64,000 nt of DNA from positions 226,944,001-227,008,000 of the forward strand of contig NC_091247.1 in NCBI RefSeq assembly GCF_042477335.2. Direction: 5' to 3'. Shown piece after piece: positions 10,832 through 21,180 of the stretch; the first letter of the stretch is position 1, and each line of letters opens with the position of its first letter. The notes beneath the pieces were generated by a model, which did not search any database, had not been told where the DNA came from, and saw nothing but the letters and a program-made list of their open reading frames with translations. The translations under genes and the position numbers were made by a program. The stretch is from Ovis canadensis. Lineage: Eukaryota > Chordata > Mammalia > Artiodactyla > Bovidae.

Positions 10832-12052
10832 CAGATGTTCAAGTTGGTTTTAGAAAAGACAGAGGAACCAGAGATCAAATTGCCAACGTCCACTGGATCA
10901 TCGAAAAAGCAAGAGAGTTCCAGAAAAATATCTATTTCTTTTTTTTTTAATATCTATTTCTGCTTTATTGGCTATGCCAAAGCCTTTGACTGTGTGGATC
11001 ACAATAAACTGTGGAAAATTCTGAAAGAGATGGGAATACCATGCCACCTGACCTGCCTCTTGAGAAATCTATATGAAGGTCAGGAAGCAACAGTTAGAAC
11101 TGGACATGGAACAACAGACTGGTTCCAAATGGGAAAAGGAGTACATCAAGGCTGTATATTGTCACCCTGCTTATTTAACTTATATACAGAGTACATCATG
11201 AGAAATGCTGGGCTGGAGGAAACACAAGCTGGAATCAAGATTTCCAGGAGAAATATCAATAACCTCAGATATGCAGATGACATCACTCTTATGGCAGAAA
11301 GTGAAGAAGAACTAAAGAGCCTCTTGATGAAAGTGAAAGAGGAGAGTGAAAAAGTTGGCTTAAAGCTCAACATTTGGAAAACTAATATCATGGCATCTGG
11401 TCCCTTCACTTCATGGGAAATAGATGGGGAAACAGTGGAGCAGTGGCTGATTTTATTTTTTGGGCTCCAAAATCACTGCAGATGGTGATTGCAGCCATGA
11501 AATTAAAAGACACTTACTCCTTGGAAGGAAAGTTACGACCAACCTAGACAGCATATTAAAAAGCAGAGACATGACTTTGCCAGCAAAGGTCCGTCTAGCC
11601 AAGGCTATGATTTTTCCTGTGGTCATGTATGGATGTGAGAGTTGGACTGTGAAGAAGGCTGAGCGCCGAAGAATTGATGCTTTTGAACTGTGGTGTTGGA
11701 GAAGACTCTTGAGAGTCCCTTGGACTGCAAGGAGATCCAACCAGTCCATCCTAAAGGAGATCAGTCCTGGGTGTTCATTGGAAGAACTGATGCTGAAGCT
11801 GAAACTCCAATACTTTGGCCACCTGATGCAAAGAGCTGACTCATTTGAAAAGACCCCAATGCTGGGAAAGATTGAGAGCAGGAGGAGAAGGGGACGACAG
11901 AGGATGAGATGGTTGGATGGCATCACCAACTCGATGGACATGGGTTTGGGTGAACTCTGGGAGTTGGTGATGGACAGGGAGGCCTGGGGTGCTGCAGTTC
12001 ATGGGGTCATAAAGAGTCGGACATGACCGAGCGACTGAGATGAATTGAACTG
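10832..12052 (+). mobile_element. BovB LINE fragment with reverse-transcriptase core
   Basis: A 5'-truncated BovB that begins in the reverse transcriptase. Translation near 10965-11440 shows the RT palm with 'AKAFDCVDHNKLW' and the catalytic YADD box (about 11266-11285). A second frame at 11460-12026 carries the C-terminus with the '[16 protein letters not shown]' block. A one-base deletion near 11450-11460, relative to the copy at 18.16 kb, separates the two frames. A small insertion at 10940-10961 breaks the frame upstream. The 3' end is intact to 'gagcgactgagatgaattga'. It is a dead element. Confidence 0.92.
10927..10961. repeat. 13-bp direct repeat flanking a T tract in BovB
   Basis: The 13-mer aatatctatttct occurs at 10927-10939 and again at 10949-10961, separated by nine T residues. 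The uninterrupted BovB copy at about 18.68 kb has this sequence once, without the T run. The layout resembles a tiny insertion with a target-site duplication. Confidence 0.8.
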
Positions 12053-13069
12053 GTCTGGGAGAGGCTCAACAACTATATTGGGTTAGTAAGGAAGTGAGTG
12101 GGAGGCTTGGGGCAAGGGCTGGTGCCACAGCAGCCATCATTCCTGCCCCCAGGAGATTTCTTTTGCTCAAAACCCAAAACATCGGGATCAGACAGAAGCC
12201 ATTGGGTCCAAATCACGGAGCTCTGGAGGTCCCAAAGGTGGAGGGAGGGGACAGTTATTGGGCCCACCTTGTAGCAAAACAGCTCCTCAAAGCCAGGTCA
12301 CATGTAAGCAGAGGCCAGCTCTTCCTGGGCCCTCCAGACTTTGGGGGTTCACCCCATACCCACACCCACCCGGAAGTACAATTGCAGTGCCTTCTCAGGC
12401 TTCCCACCTCCCCTCCTTGTCCCCACCGCACCCCACCTACCCGCACAGGGCAGTAGTGAGAGTGAGAGCTTGCCTGAGACTTGGGGGGCTCCCAGCAGAG
12501 CCTCTGCATTGCCCGCTGCTCAGCTACCGGGGTTCCTCCTTGGGCATCCGGTCCCGCAGGCCCTCCTGGGCAGATCTGCACCCGGGCATCCTCTGCTCTC
12601 CTCCTTGATTCTCACCACAGCGTTTGCACGCTCCCCTCCTCTGTGTTACGTGGAGTCATTCACTCAGCCAGAGGTGCCACCCCGTCAGGACCTGGGACAC
12701 TCGGAGATGTGCCCTACCTGCAAGCTCACGAGTGGGAGCTGCCAGGGTTCCACGGATGCTGGCAAAGACACAAAACGCCTGGAGCGCAAACAAAGGATGG
12801 TCTACGGCTCACAGCAGCAGCAAGAGCCAAGTGTCAGCATCGTCGTGGGCCAGTTCCCCAAGCTCCGAGCCCCGCAGAGGGCCAGAGGGCAACTGCGTGC
12901 TCCATGGTGGTGTTCTAGGAGAGGAGCCCCAGCCTCAGGGAAGCTGAGTCTTTCCTGGGGATTGGAGGGGGCAGTAGGTATGCCTGGCTTTACTCTGGAA
13001 GGACAAAGGGGCTCTGTATTTCCAGACTGTTCACTGTTTCACATGGCATGCTTCCAAAATTCACTTCCA
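12053..13069. other. Unique intergenic sequence
   Basis: No identifiable repeat or supported exon. The long + frame at 12341-13216 runs into the SINE downstream and has no recognisable domain, so I treat it as a chance frame. Confidence 0.4.
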
Positions 13070-13670
13070 CTGGGAACCTGCGAACATGGTAATGGTCTTA
13101 TTTGGAAATATAGTCTTTGCAGACTTAATCAAGTTATGATGAGATCCTCCTCGACTGGTAAAGTGAAAGTGTCAGTTGCTCAGTCGTGTCTGACTCTGCG
13201 ACCCCATGGACTGTAGCCCACCAGGTTTCTCTGTCCATGGGATTCTCCAGGCAGAAACACTGGAGTGGGTTGCCATTCCCTTCTCCAGGGGATCTTCCTG
13301 ACACTGGGATCGAACCCAGGCCTCCTGCATTGGCAGGCAGAGTCTTTACAGTCTGAGCCCCCAGGGATGCGTCCTTAACCCACCATGACTGGTGTCCTAG
13401 TAAAAAGAAGGAAGCCTGGACATGGGCACCCAGAGGGAAGACGGAGGCAGGGACTGGCGGCCTTCTGCCACAAGCCAAGGTGGCCAGCCATCACCAGAAG
13501 CTGGAAGAGACCCGGAGGGTTCTTTCCTAAAACTTTTGGAACGAGTATGGCTCTCTTGACACCTTGATTTCGGGCTTAAGGCTTCCAGAACTGTGAGAGA
13601 ATAAATTTTTGTTGTTTTTAATTCACCTGGTTTGTGCTCATTTATTACAGGAACCAGGGGAACTAATACA
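13070..13670 (-). repeat. Ancient mammalian interspersed repeat, split by a SINE
   Basis: Recognisable motifs of a common old mammalian element, whose family I cannot name with certainty: 'cttatttggaaatatagtct', 'ttgcagacttaatcaagtta', then after the SINE 'gactggtgtcctagtaaaaa', 'cacaagccaaggtggccagc', and 'aactgtgagagaataaattt'. The same element type occurs inverted at 59838-60715 and at 25066-25350. Confidence 0.65.
13159..13368 (-). mobile_element. Bov-tA SINE inserted in an old repeat
   Basis: Minus-strand Bov-tA beginning with 'aagtgaaagtgtcagttgct' and ending with the inverted tRNA-like head. It interrupts the older repeat, whose consensus order resumes on the other side. Confidence 0.9.
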
Positions 13671-15136
13671 TTACTACCCAAAAGCCTTGAAGAGATGGTC
13701 AGGAACCAAGGACAGTGGTGTCTTGTTCAAAATACACACAGAACCACAGGGAGCCCAAAGAAGGTCATGTCTAAGTCCCATGGTGCTTTTGTTCATCAGA
13801 ACTTAAGACCCACCCATCTTTTCTTGCACTTGGGATGGGGGGCAGGCGGGGCGGGTGTCTCGTCTCTGCCCCAACTGGTTCACCATAGCATTTTTCCCAT
13901 CTTCATAAAGGAAAATTTTCGCCACATGATAAAAAAATTTTTTAAGCTTTTATCGTATCATTGCTACATACAGGATTTCTACCAAAGACTGTTTCAAGAA
14001 AAGCTTCTGTGGATTTCAACATTTTTAAAGCTGGACTGTCTGGGCCCAGCCCGCTTAACTGGCAGCTCAGAGAAGGGCAGAAGCTCGCCCAAGGCCAAGA
14101 GTGAGTCAGAAGCAACGTTAGTCAGTTCGCTGAACTCTAGCCCTGAGCACAGCCTCCCGAGTTCGTCCCCGGTTTCCGCTGATCAAAGAGAGTGCAGAGC
14201 AGAAGACAGGAGGCGTGGACGTTGCTGGGGCCCCGGGTGAGTTGGGCAGGGCTCACGCCTCTGCCCTGGGGACAAAAGTGCCCTATTAACAGCATCGTTC
14301 CGCCACCCCCTCCCCCTTTCTCCCTCTGACCATGGAAAACTCAGCCGCATCTGTAACACCCGCCCCTCCCATCCGCACCTCTTCTCTCCAGCTCCCCAGT
14401 GTAGTCTCGAGCGCTATCAGGCCAAAGTGTTACCCAAAACGTCCTGCTGACAGGTAGCCACCTCTTCAGTGGGGAGGCAGGGACCTCACCCCTCTTCCTC
14501 CGCAGACTGGCAGGTGCAGCACAGTATGTGAGTGTGTGTGTGTGTGTGTGTGTGAGGTTGTGCCGGCCCCAGGGACCGCTGCCTCCACTCAGCCCGCCCA
14601 CCCACTCATCCCACAGGCTTGGGGGCCCCACCAGGGGCCAGATGCCCTGCGCCAAAGGCTCTCCCAGAATCTGGGTTAATCCCCAGGACAGGGGATGTCT
14701 GCCCATTTTACACACAAGGAGCCAGAGGCTCAGAGGGGCAGATCTACAGCCAGAAAGTAGGCGTGCAGGCAAACTGGGGGTGAGTGGGGTGGGCGAAGGG
14801 TGAGGGAAGGAAGGAAGGGAGGGGGGAGCCACTAGACGCCCTTTCAAGAGATAACGCAGCATATTCTGGCACATCAGTGGACCCATAAGTGTCTGTATCT
14901 TTCCTGGCCTTCGAGCAAGTCCACAACTCTGTAAGTCATAGAAAATTGACAGTAAAACAAAGATTCTTATCCATAAAGATGCAAATGAATTTCACGAGGT
15001 GGAGGGACACTGGATCCCCTACCCTAGGGAAGCAGCCAGCTTTGCATCTATTAGCAAATTCAATTCTGCCTTCCGGATTGCTTACACATGTCTGCTCTTG
15101 GCTGTTCCTCTGAACTGATTTTGTAACATCTTACTG
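13671..15136. other. Unique intergenic sequence with a GT microsatellite
   Basis: No gene supported. It contains an AT-rich patch (13890-14035), a GT run, a minus-strand MIR-like patch at 14690-14760 and GGAA-type repeats near 14805-14825. Confidence 0.4.
14526..14556. repeat. (GT)n microsatellite
   Basis: About thirteen near-perfect GT dinucleotides flanked by 'gtatgtga' and 'gaggttg'. Likely length-polymorphic. Confidence 0.95.
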
Positions 15137-15310
15137 ATGGTTAGATAACATCACTGACTCCGTGGACGTGAATCTGAGCAAACTCCAGGAGACAGAGGAA
15201 GACAGTGAAGTCTGGCATCCAAGGGAGGGCTGCGGTCCAAGGGGTCACAAATAGTCGGATACGACTCAGTGTCCAACTTGGTGTCAGAACTTAGCAACTG
15301 AACAACTGAT
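15137..15310 (+). mobile_element. BovB LINE 3' end
   Basis: Extreme 3' part of BovB: 'gttagataacatcactgact', '..gcaaactccaggagacagag', 'aatagtcggatacgactcag', ending 'ttagcaactgaacaactg'. Heavily truncated and diverged. Confidence 0.82.
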
Positions 15311-15318
15311 CCCCTCAC

Positions 15319-16084
15319 AAACTGATGAAACAAATACAGTCATAGGTACTTATTCATTTAACATCTGTGTAAGAATCATCAGCTTACCCTTCAGCTCAGG
15401 GATAGCAGACTCCAAGTGTGCCTGGAGGGAGGACCCGATACCTCCCAGCCGGTGGCCCCACTGGACTCTTCGGATTCAGAAAGCCAGATTTAGTGGTTCC
15501 TGAGAGTCTACACTTCTAATCATGTCCCCGGTATTGGCGCCGCAGACTTCGAGGACTACAGTTCTCCGCTGAGCTGACCCTGCTTCCTCGTTTGGCCCAT
15601 CCCATGCTACTCTCTTCTCTAGGATACACCTCTGAGCCCCCTGGCAGGTCCTCGGAGGGCATCCTGAGCTCCCGGGGTCCCCACACGCCCCCAGAGGCCC
15701 TCTGAGGTGGATGAGCCCTGAGCCTGCTGTTGGCACTCAAGGCCCAACCTCACATCCAGGGCTTCACTCCATCTGGGGGTTTCGGGGGGTGACCAAGAGG
15801 CAGACAAGGCTCCCGTTCCAGGACAGGAGGCCACAGCAGGGCCCTCCCTGGGGCCCAGTCCTGGCACAGGCGGCCCAGGGTGAGGGCCTCGGTAAGCAGA
15901 ACCACACCCCCCACCATTCACGCAGCCTCAGACCCCTGAAGCTACTCCCACGACCCCACCACAGCAGCACGAACCCCCCTCCAGATTCCTGAGACTCCAA
16001 GCCTGACTCCCAGGACTGGCTCAGAGGGGCCAGTCCCTCTCCCTGCCCATGAAAATAGTAAGGGACCCAGAACTCAAGCTGCAC
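15319..16084. other. Unique intergenic sequence
   Basis: No gene or clear repeat can be supported. The frames on both strands are overlapping and domain-free. Confidence 0.4.
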
Positions 16085-16216
16085 TCCCCTCTTGTATTTA
16101 ACTGTTATTCTGGCCATACCACGAGGCATGCAGGATCTTAGTTCCCTGACCAGAGATGCAACCTATGTCCCCTGCAGAGGAAGCATGGAGTCCTAACCCC
16201 TGGACTGCCAGGGAAT
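16085..16216 (-). mobile_element. CHR-2-type SINE
   Basis: Minus strand: 'ctggccataccacgaggcat', 'gatcttagttccctgaccag', '..gtcctaacccctggactgcc', and the head 'agggaat'. Confidence 0.82.
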
Positions 16217-16231
16217 TTTCCCTCCACCCCG

Positions 16232-16380
16232 TCTTTTTTTAAAATGCATTTTATTTATTTATTTGGCTGTGCTGAGTCTTAGTTGCGGCATGTGGGATCT
16301 AGTTCCCTGACCTGGGATCGAACCTTGTCTCCTACATTGGGAGCTCAAAGTCTCAGCCAGTGGACCATCAGGGAAGTTCC
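16232..16380 (-). mobile_element. CHR-type SINE
   Basis: A second minus-strand CHR SINE lies head to tail with the previous one. It has a T/TTTA-rich tail, 'ggctgtgctgagtcttagtt', 'gcggcatgtgggatctagtt', and the head 'gtggaccatcagggaagttc'. The two are separate insertions of slightly different subfamilies. Confidence 0.85.
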
Positions 16381-17055
16381 TGCATTCCCCTCTCAGAATT
16401 CTCCTGAATGGCTTCTGCTGTTATCTACGAGGACCTTCCCATCTGAGTCCACCTCTCCAGCTGCTGAGCACACGGGAGGACATGGGGGTCCCCAACATGC
16501 AGCCCCCTGCAGGCTGAGTCTGGGTGGTTCAGTGGGCATCTCTGCCCTGGGTTTTGGGTTCCCCCAATCCTCCCAGGCCCTTCCCATCCCACACTAGGGG
16601 GACCCCCGCCTTAAGAGGCGAGAGACTTGCCCCAGGCCACCCCCAGGAGGACTGGAAGAGGAGAAACGATGCCCTCAAGTCTCCAACTCCTTCTGGACGG
16701 GACCACACTGCCTGAGCTTTCTCAGCAGATAAGCAGGCAAGTGTGAGAGGGGACTGCCAGGAGCTGAAGGACACGTGCCAGCAGACAGACCGGGCACAGG
16801 GAACGTGCAAGGCCTCCAGCAGCCCAGGAACAGATGCCCAGTAAAGCTTCTGGGTTCACCCTTCCCTTCTCCAGGAGAACATGTGTCCATTGCCTGGAGC
16901 TGGGCCAAGAGGACAGTGGAGCCAGATGAAAACAGAGGTAGAAAAGGAAGTTTCCTGGAGGGAATCGCTGCCCACCTAAAACCCCATAAGGTCCTTCAAG
17001 TGCTAAATAAGAAGACTATGCTATTTGAATTAGAAAAGGAACATGTAAACCCCTG
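16381..17055. other. Unique intergenic sequence
   Basis: No identifiable repeat or supported exon. Confidence 0.4.
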
Positions 17056-17312
17056 CTGCTGCTCCTACTGCTGAGTCGCTTCAGTCCTGTCCGACTCTGC
17101 GACCCCATAGACGGCAGCCTACAGGCTCCCCTGTCCCTGGGATTCTCCAGGCAAGAACACTGGAGTGGGTTGCCATTTCCTATTCCAATGCATGAAAGGA
17201 AAAGTGAAAATGAAGTCGCTCAGTCCTGTCCCACTCCTAGCGACCCCACGGACCGCAGCCTACCAGGCTCCTCCATCCATGGGACTTCCCAGGCAAGAGT
17301 ACTGGAGTGGGG
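17056..17312 (-). mobile_element. Bov-A2 dimeric SINE
   Basis: Minus strand, starting with the CTG-rich 'ctgctgctcctactgctgag', with both monomers and the 'aatgcatgaaaggaaaagtg' linker. The end is slightly truncated at 'gtactggagtgggg'. Confidence 0.9.
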
Positions 17313-17910
17313 TTAAAATATAATTACGTTAGATACAATAACTGAAAATAAGGTGAATAAAGCTTTAGAAGTGCTGCCAGCTGGGTCTGTCTAAAGGAAT
17401 TGTTACCCACCTTGAAAAAGAACAAGCGCCCCTGCATCCACTGTGGGCATGTCAGAAAAGCCCCTTGGGCTCCAGCCCCAGGAGCCTGCGCCTACAGGGC
17501 ACCTCTGGACGGCGCTCCGGGCTCCTCCTCAGGCACCCAGCCCAGGCTTCCCACTATCCCGGTTTATCTCTGCAGCGGAGACAGTTCAGTTCAGTTCAGT
17601 CGCTCAGTCGTGTCTGACTCTTTGCGATCCCATGAATCACAGCACGCCAGGCCTCCCTGTCCATCACCAACTCCCAGAGTTCACTCAGACTCACACCCAT
17701 CGAGTCCGTGATGCTATCCAGCCATCTCATCCTCTGTCGTCCCCTTCTCCTCCTGCCCCCAATCCCTCCCAGCATCAGAGTCTTCTCCAATGAGTCAACT
17801 CTTCACATGAGGTGGCCAAAGTACTGGAGTTTCAGCTTTAGCATCATTCCTTCCAAAGAAATCCCAGGGTTGATCTCCTTCAGAATGGACTGGTTGCATC
17901 TCCTTGCAGT

Positions 17911-18477
17911 TCAAGGGACTCTCAAGAGTCTTCTCCAACACCACAGTTCAAAAGCATCAATTCTTCGGCGCTCAGCCTTCTTCACAGTCCAACTCTCACA
18001 TCCATACATGACCACAGGAAAAACTATAGCCTTGATTAGACGGACCTTAGTCGGCAAAGTAATGTCTCTGCTTTTGAATATGCTATCTAGGTTGGTCATA
18101 ACTTTTCTTCCAAGGAGTAAGCGTCTTTTAATTTCATGGATGCAGTCACCATCTGCAGTGATTTTGGAGCCCAAAACAATAAAGTCTGCCACTGTTTCCA
18201 CTGTTTCCCCATCTATTTCCCATGAAGTGATGGGACCGGATGCCATGATCTTTGTTTTCTGAATGTTGAGTTTTAAGCCAGCTTTTTCATTCTCCTCTTT
18301 CACTTTCATCAAGAGGCTTTTTAGTTCCTCTTCACTTTCTGCCATAAGGGTGGTGTCATCTGCGTATCTGAGGTGATTGATATTTCTCCCGGCAATCTTG
18401 GTTCCAGCTTGCGTTTCTTCCAGTCCAGCATTTCTCATGATGTACTCTGCATAGAAGTTAAATAAGCAGGGTGACAA
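17911..18477 (-). pseudogene. BovB reverse transcriptase, second segment
   Basis: Resumes in the same frame after the TAG. It contains the YADD catalytic box within 'HLRYADDTTLMAES' and the thumb/C-terminal block '[16 protein letters not shown]'. It stops at TGA 17911-17913 (Trp in related copies). About 100 further C-terminal residues are readable beyond it to 17596. Confidence 0.88.
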
Positions 18478-18513
18478 TATACAGCCTTGACGTACTCCTT
18501 TTCCTATTTGGAA

Positions 18514-18969
18514 CTAGTCTGTTGTTCCATGTCCAGTTCTAACTGTTGCTTCCTGACCTGCATATAGGTTTCTCAAGAGGCAGGTCAGGTGGTCTGGTAT
18601 TTCCATCTCTTTCAGAATTTTCCACAGTTTATTGTGATCCACACAGTCAAAGGCTTTGGCATAGTCAATAAAGCAGAAATAGATGTTTTTCTGGAACTCT
18701 CTTGCTTTTTCCATGATCCAGCAGATGTCGGCAATTTGATCTCTGGTTCCTCTGCCTTTTCTAAAACCAGCTTGAACATCAGGGAGTTCACGGTTCACGT
18801 ATTGCTGAAGCCTGTCTTGGAGAATTTTGAGCATTACTTTACTAGCATGTGAGATGAGTGCAATTGTGTGGTAGTTTGAGCATTCTTTGGCATTGCCTTT
18901 CTTTGGGATTGGAATGAAAACTCTTTTCCAGTCCTGTGGCCACGCTGAGTTTTCCAAATTTGCTGGCAT
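18514..18969 (-). pseudogene. BovB reverse transcriptase, first segment
   Basis: A frame of 151 residues that continues the reverse transcriptase after the frameshift. It holds 'VFIPIPKKGNAKECSNY', 'DVQAGFRKGRGTRDQIA' and the 'DYAKAFDCVDHNKLW' palm block. It ends at a TAG (18514-18516), where related copies have Trp. Confidence 0.88.
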
Positions 18970-20906
18970 ATTGAGTGCAGCACTTTCACAGCATCATCTC
19001 TCAGGATTTGAAACAGCTCAACTGGAATTCCATCACTTCCACTAGCTTTGTTCGTAGTGATGCTTTCTAAGGCCCACTTGACTTCACTTTCCAAGATGCC
19101 TGGCTCTAGATTAGTGATCACATCATCATGATTATCTGGGTCATGAAGATCTTTTTTGTACAGTTCTTCAGTGTATTCTTGCCACCTCTTCTTAATATCT
19201 TCTGCTTCTGTTAGGTCCAGACCATTTCTGTCCTTTATCGAGCCCATTTTTGCATGAAAAGTTCCCTTGGTATCTCTAATTTTCTTGAAGAGATCTCTAG
19301 TCTTTCTCATTCTGTTGTTTTCCTCTATTTCTTTGCAGTGATCGCTGAAGAAGGCTTTCTTATCTCTTCTTGCTCTTCTTTGGAACTCCGCATTCAGATG
19401 CTTATATCTTTCCTTTTCTCCTTTGCTTTTCATGTCTCTTCTTTTCACAGCTATTTGTAAGCCCTCCCCAGACAGCCATTTTCCTTTTTTGCATTTCTTT
19501 TCCATGGGGATGGTCTTGATCCCTGTCTCCTGTACAATGTCACAAACCTCATTCCATAGTTCATCAGGCACTCTATCTATCCGATCTAGGCCCTTAAATC
19601 TATTTCTCACTTCCAGTGTATAATCATAAGGGATGTGATTGAGGTCATACCTGAATGGTCTAGCGGTTTTCCCTACTTTCTTCAATTTAAGTCTGAATTT
19701 GGTAATAAGGAGTTCCTGATCTGAGCCACAGTCAGCTCCTGGTCTTGTTTTCGTTGACCGTATAGAACTTCTCCATCTTTGGCTGCAGAGAATATAATCA
19801 GTCTGATTTCGGTGTTGACTATCTGGTGATGTCCATGTGTAGAGTCTTCTCTTGTGTTGTTGGAAGAGGGTGTTTGCTATGACCAGTGCATTTTCTTGGC
19901 AAAACTCTATTAGCCTTTGCCCTGCTTCATTCCACATTCCAAGGCCAAATTTGCCTGTTACTCCAGGTGTTTCTTGACTTCCTACTTTTGCATTCCATTC
20001 CCCTATAATGAAAAGGACATCTTTTTTGGGTGTTCTTTCTAAAAGTTCTTGTAGGTCTTCATAAAACCGTTCAACTTCAGCTTCTTCAGCTTTACTGGTT
20101 GGGGCATAGACTTGGATAACTGTAATACTGAATGGTTTGCCTTGGAGACGAACAGAGATCATTCTGTCATTTTTGAGATTGCATCCAAGTACTGCATTTC
20201 GGACTCTTTTGTTGACCATGATGGCTACTCCATTTCTTCTGAGGGATTCCTGCCCACAGTAGTAGATATAATGGTCATCTGAGTTAAATTCACCCATTCC
20301 AGTCCATTTTAGTTCGCTGATTCCTAGAATGTCGACGTTCACCCTTGCCATCTCTTGTTTGACCACTTCCAATTTGCCTTGATTCACGGACCTGACATTC
20401 CAGGTTCCTATGCAATGTTGCTCTTTACAGCATTGGACCTTGCTTCTATCACCAGTCACCTCCACAGCTGGGTATTGTTTTTGCTTTGGCTCCATCCCTT
20501 CATTCTTTCTGGAGTTATTTCTCCACTGATCTCCAGTAGCATATTGGGCACCTAATGACCTGGGGAGTTCCTCTTTTGGTATCCTATCATTTTGCCTTTT
20601 CATACTGTTCATGGGGTTCTCAAGGCAAGAATACTGAAGTGGTTTGCCATTCCCTTCTCCAGTGGACCACATCCTGTCAGACCTCTCCACTATGACCCGC
20701 CCGTCTTGGGTTGCCCCGCAGGCATGGCTTGGTTTCACTGAGTTAGACAAGGCTGTGGTCCTAGTGTGATAAGACTGACTAGTTTTCTGTGAGTATGGTT
20801 TCAGTGTGTCTGCCCTCTGATGCCCTCTTGCAACACCTACCATCTTACTTGGGTTTCTCTTACCTTGGACGTGGGGTATCTCTTCACGGCTGCTCCAGCA
20901 AAGCAC
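18834..20906 (-). pseudogene. BovB ORF: AP endonuclease plus start of RT, degenerate
   Basis: A 690-residue open frame. Residues 1-165 are leader-like, including a stretch matching Bov-tA sequence at about 80-100. Residues 167-400 form an AP-endonuclease-like domain: GTWNVRS at 167-173, SELKW at 197-201, and the motif normally reading GDWN, here G-E-W-N at 302-305. The usual SDH triad motif reads S-D-Q at 395-397 (codon 19716-19718). Residues about 400-660 are the linker and the beginning of reverse transcriptase. After about 18950 the frame is wrong. The Asp-to-Glu and His-to-Gln changes are visible in the DNA; loss of nicking is inferred from the family. Confidence 0.9.
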
Positions 20907-21180
20907 AGCCGCTGCTCCTTACCTTGGACGAGGGGTATCTCCTTACCGCCGCCGTTCCTGACCTTCAACGTGGGATAGCTCCTCTAGGCCCTCCTGCGAC
21001 TGCACAGCCACGGCTCCTCAGGATGCTCCTCTCGGCCTCCGGCCCTGGCCTTGGGCGTGGGTGGCTCCTCCCAGCTGCCACCCCTGGCCTCGGGCTCAGG
21101 GTGACTCTTCAGGGTCACCGCCCCTGGCCTCGGGCGCGAGGTGCTCCTCGGGCAGCGGAGACAGGACTCCTGCAAAGACT
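20830..21180 (-). repeat. Reiterated GC-rich BovB 5' leader
   Basis: Short units built on 'cttaccttggacg-ggggtatctc' recur at 20868-20885 and 20918-20940 (and a diverged copy at 20960-20975). They are followed by 'ggcctcgggc'-type units at 21035-21140. This looks like a tandemly iterated 5' UTR or promoter of the LINE. Confidence 0.6.

Larger units (their letters stand above)
17583..21180 (-). mobile_element. Near-full-length BovB (RTE) LINE, inactivated
   Basis: Minus-strand BovB. It starts (5') in a GC-rich reiterated leader at about 20830-21180 and ends (3') at the 'gttcagttcagttcagtcgc' repeats at 17583-17600. The AP-endonuclease and reverse-transcriptase regions are in order. Relative to an intact frame there is a frameshift near 18950, a Trp-to-TAG stop at 18514-18516 and a Trp-to-TGA stop at 17911-17913. 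Two endonuclease active-site motifs are also altered. BovB supplies the enzymes that mobilise Bov-tA/Bov-A SINEs in ruminants (established knowledge); this copy should be dead. Confidence 0.95.

Noticed and set aside
10730..11488. Treating the 252-residue frame as an intact reverse transcriptase gene
   Set aside because: The first part is unrelated or out of frame because of the T-tract insertion, and the frame is broken again near 11455; it is a BovB fossil.
12341..13216. 291-residue plus-strand frame
   Set aside because: Runs into the tail of a Bov-tA SINE and has no domain; probably chance.
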